A stretch of DNA of 64,000 bases from WS-9 sp036274595 (GTDB lineage Bacteria; Eisenbacteria; RBG-16-71-46; SZUA-252): NCBI GenBank assembly GCA_036274595.1, contig DASUFL010000053.1, positions 12,538 through 76,537 on the forward strand, read 5' to 3'. Of this stretch, positions 62,824 to 64,000 are shown in pieces. Under the pieces are notes generated by a model. It was not told the DNA's origin, did not search any database, and saw nothing but the letters and a program-made list of their open reading frames with translations. How positions within the stretch are numbered: position 1 is the first letter of the stretch; every line of letters starts with the position of its first letter. Made by a program: the position numbers and the translations under genes.

Positions 62824-63720
62824 TTATCGAGTGTCCACCGTTCTCCAGAGCTCCCGCGGCTCCGCGCGATCGAACGGCACGCCGAGTAGCCAGCCGCTCG
62901 CCGCACCAATCGTCGCCCCCACCACGATGGCTGTGCCGTAGCTCCACCCCGGGTCTCCGTGCGCGAGGATCGTCCCACCCGCGACCGCGCCTCCAATGAG
63001 CCCGATGGCGGAGAGTACCTTGGACGTGTTCCGACTGGGGCGCTCCACGCCAAGGCTCAGTTCGAGAGACACCGGGCGGCTCATCGGAACCGATACCCGA
63101 CCCTCGCCGCGCGTTACGTAGAGCGTGTCGGCCGTACGTTGCTCCAAGGTTCCGATGACAACGCCACCCTCGGGAACGCCGCCTCCGCTGACGCGGACGC
63201 GGTCGCCCGGCACGGCCCGGACCTGACCAGACAGGGAAACGGGCACCCATTCCTCCGTATCGATCGCGCTGCCGGTCACGGCTCCGACAATCCCCCCTGC
63301 CACGATGCCGGAGACAATGACGATCGGGACCGTGATCACGGCGAAATCGCCGTCATTCTCGGCAGCCGCCTTCCCGACCGTGAGGCCCATGACCGCGCCT
63401 CCCACGATGGCGCCCAGCGTGGCTCCCTTGCCTGCCTTTGAATGGCGATCCGTGCTCCGATCGAGCGACCGGATGGACTCGATGGGGAACGCGCGCGAGC
63501 GGTCATCCGCGTCGAGGGAAAGCGTATCGGCGGTCAGCCAGGCAATCGTTCCGGTCTGGATGTCCCGTGTGCGGGCCGTCGCCACCCGCACCCGCATGCC
63601 CGGTGCGAGGGAATCGTGGACGGCGAGGACGGTCGTCGGTGGCGAGCCTTCGGCGCGGGTCACCGAGGGGACGACCATGCAGACGATCGCGGCCAGGGCG
63701 AGGCATCGCATGAAATTCAT
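62824..63720 (-). CDS. Secreted glycine-zipper protein with internal duplication
   Basis: 298 residues from ATG 63720 (GGAGA upstream; an ATG at 63741 is an alternative). A signal peptide (to about residue 23) precedes two related halves. Each half has a GXRVRV strand, a TGTIAWLTADTLSL-like or IGTLEQRTADTLYV strand and a basic-residue segment before a Gly-rich zipper (GATLGAIVGGAVMG near 105; SAIGLIGGAVAGG near 245). Glycine zippers often mediate membrane association or oligomerisation. Role unknown. Confidence 0.75.
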   Translation of the reverse strand: MNFMRCLALAAIVCMVVPSVTRAEGSPPTTVLAVHDSLAPGMRVRVATARTRDIQTGTIAWLTADTLSLDADDRSRAFPIESIRSLDRSTDRHSKAGKGATLGAIVGGAVMGLTVGKAAAENDGDFAVITVPIVIVSGIVAGGIVGAVTGSAIDTEEWVPVSLSGQVRAVPGDRVRVSGGGVPEGGVVIGTLEQRTADTLYVTRGEGRVSVPMSRPVSLELSLGVERPSRNTSKVLSAIGLIGGAVAGGTILAHGDPGWSYGTAIVVGATIGAASGWLLGVPFDRAEPRELWRTVDTR

Positions 63721-63833
63721 GGGTTCTCCAGGGGTCGCCATTCACCCTGGACAACGCTGGCCCGGCGTCAAAGCGCACAGGGGGCACACCCAGAGAACGC
63801 AGATTCCACGTCAGGCGAAACGCTCCAAGGGGC

Positions 63834-63866
63834 AAAAAAGAGGGGCGGCCCCTTCGAGCCGCCCCG
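63834..63866 (-). terminator. Rho-independent terminator of the right-edge gene
   Basis: On the minus strand GGGGCGGC, 8-nt loop, GCCGCCCC, CTTTTTTG. Placed 20 nt after the stop of the partial gene. Confidence 0.82.
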
Positions 63867-63885
63867 GGATGTCGCCCCTGCTGAG

Positions 63886-64000
63886 CTACTTGAGGACCGT
63901 GATCCGGCCCCTCAACGAGCCTTCCGTGGTCTCCACCTGGTAAAAGTAGACCCCCGATGCGAGCGTCTGCCCGGATGTATTCCGCCCGTCGATCCTCACG
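63886..64000 (-). CDS. Partial: C-terminal FlgD/T9SS-like tail of a secreted protein
   Basis: The last 37 codons of a leftward gene, open to the window edge. The tail reads DGRNTSGQTLASGVYFYQ then VETTEGSLRGRITVLK and stop. This DGRNxxGxxxASGVYFY pattern is the FlgD-like Ig or type IX secretion sorting domain found at the end of many exported proteins in FCB-type bacteria. The rest of the gene is outside the window. Confidence 0.8.
   Translation of the reverse strand, partial: VRIDGRNTSGQTLASGVYFYQVETTEGSLRGRITVLK

Overview
The window is a GC-rich, densely packed bacterial chromosome segment with no mobile elements, phage genes or CRISPR arrays. A lipid A-type acyltransferase, a type IV pilus secretin and several predicted lipoproteins point to a diderm. 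The glycine-zipper proteins, the DUF5683 protein and a FlgD/T9SS-like C-terminal tail at the right edge resemble uncultured FCB-side lineages such as Candidatus Eisenbacteria. That placement is an inference from gene style, not a phylogeny.

Left part (1-14.4 kb): the 5' part of a leftward DUF2723 membrane glycosyltransferase gene, then a rightward pilMNOPQ operon behind a textbook sigma-54 promoter with an enhancer-like inverted repeat. Housekeeping genes follow: aroK (apparent CTG start), rsmD, coaD, an aspartate aminotransferase, an FmdB-type zinc ribbon, isocitrate dehydrogenase, obgE, a HEAT-repeat protein, dprA and a lipid A acyltransferase. A leftward DUF3467 gene converges on them.

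Middle (14.6-42.7 kb): a GAF-containing histidine-kinase homologue that has lost its phosphoacceptor histidine; tRNA-Phe and tRNA-Thr; glmM-glmS-ridA; a selenocysteine-containing selD (in-frame TGA) followed six bases later by the selenocysteine tRNA gene selC; a DUF5683 gene; lepA-lepB-hemW; a CIRCE-controlled hrcA-grpE-dnaJ-rsmE operon; an rpsU-mutS2-dnaG-rpoD macromolecular-synthesis cluster; two more tRNAs; a coiled-coil zinc-ribbon protein; a heterodimeric ABC exporter; and an IMPase-YciI fusion.

Right part (42.8-64 kb): a respiratory module (Rieske protein, fused cytochrome b, 11-haem and 4-haem c-type cytochromes), an outer-membrane barrel, a leftward DUF4760-like/aroC/flavin oxidoreductase operon, rnhA with a TPR lipoprotein, a methyltransferase, a repeat lipoprotein, RNase P RNA (rnpB), a metallo-beta-lactamase-fold hydrolase, and a reduced complex I operon nuoA-C-E-H-J-K-L-M-N. 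The window closes with a leftward glycine-zipper protein and the 3' end of a secreted protein gene.

Recurring regulatory style: sigma-70 type promoters read as TTGAC(N)-17/18-TANNNT in GC-rich spacers. At least two genes (the DUF2723 gene and rnhA) have the -10 box only 7 nt before ATG, so leaderless transcripts are likely. Selenium use, the quinol-oxidising cytochrome module and complex I suggest a respiring organism with selenoprotein biosynthesis; the other sel genes are not in the window.
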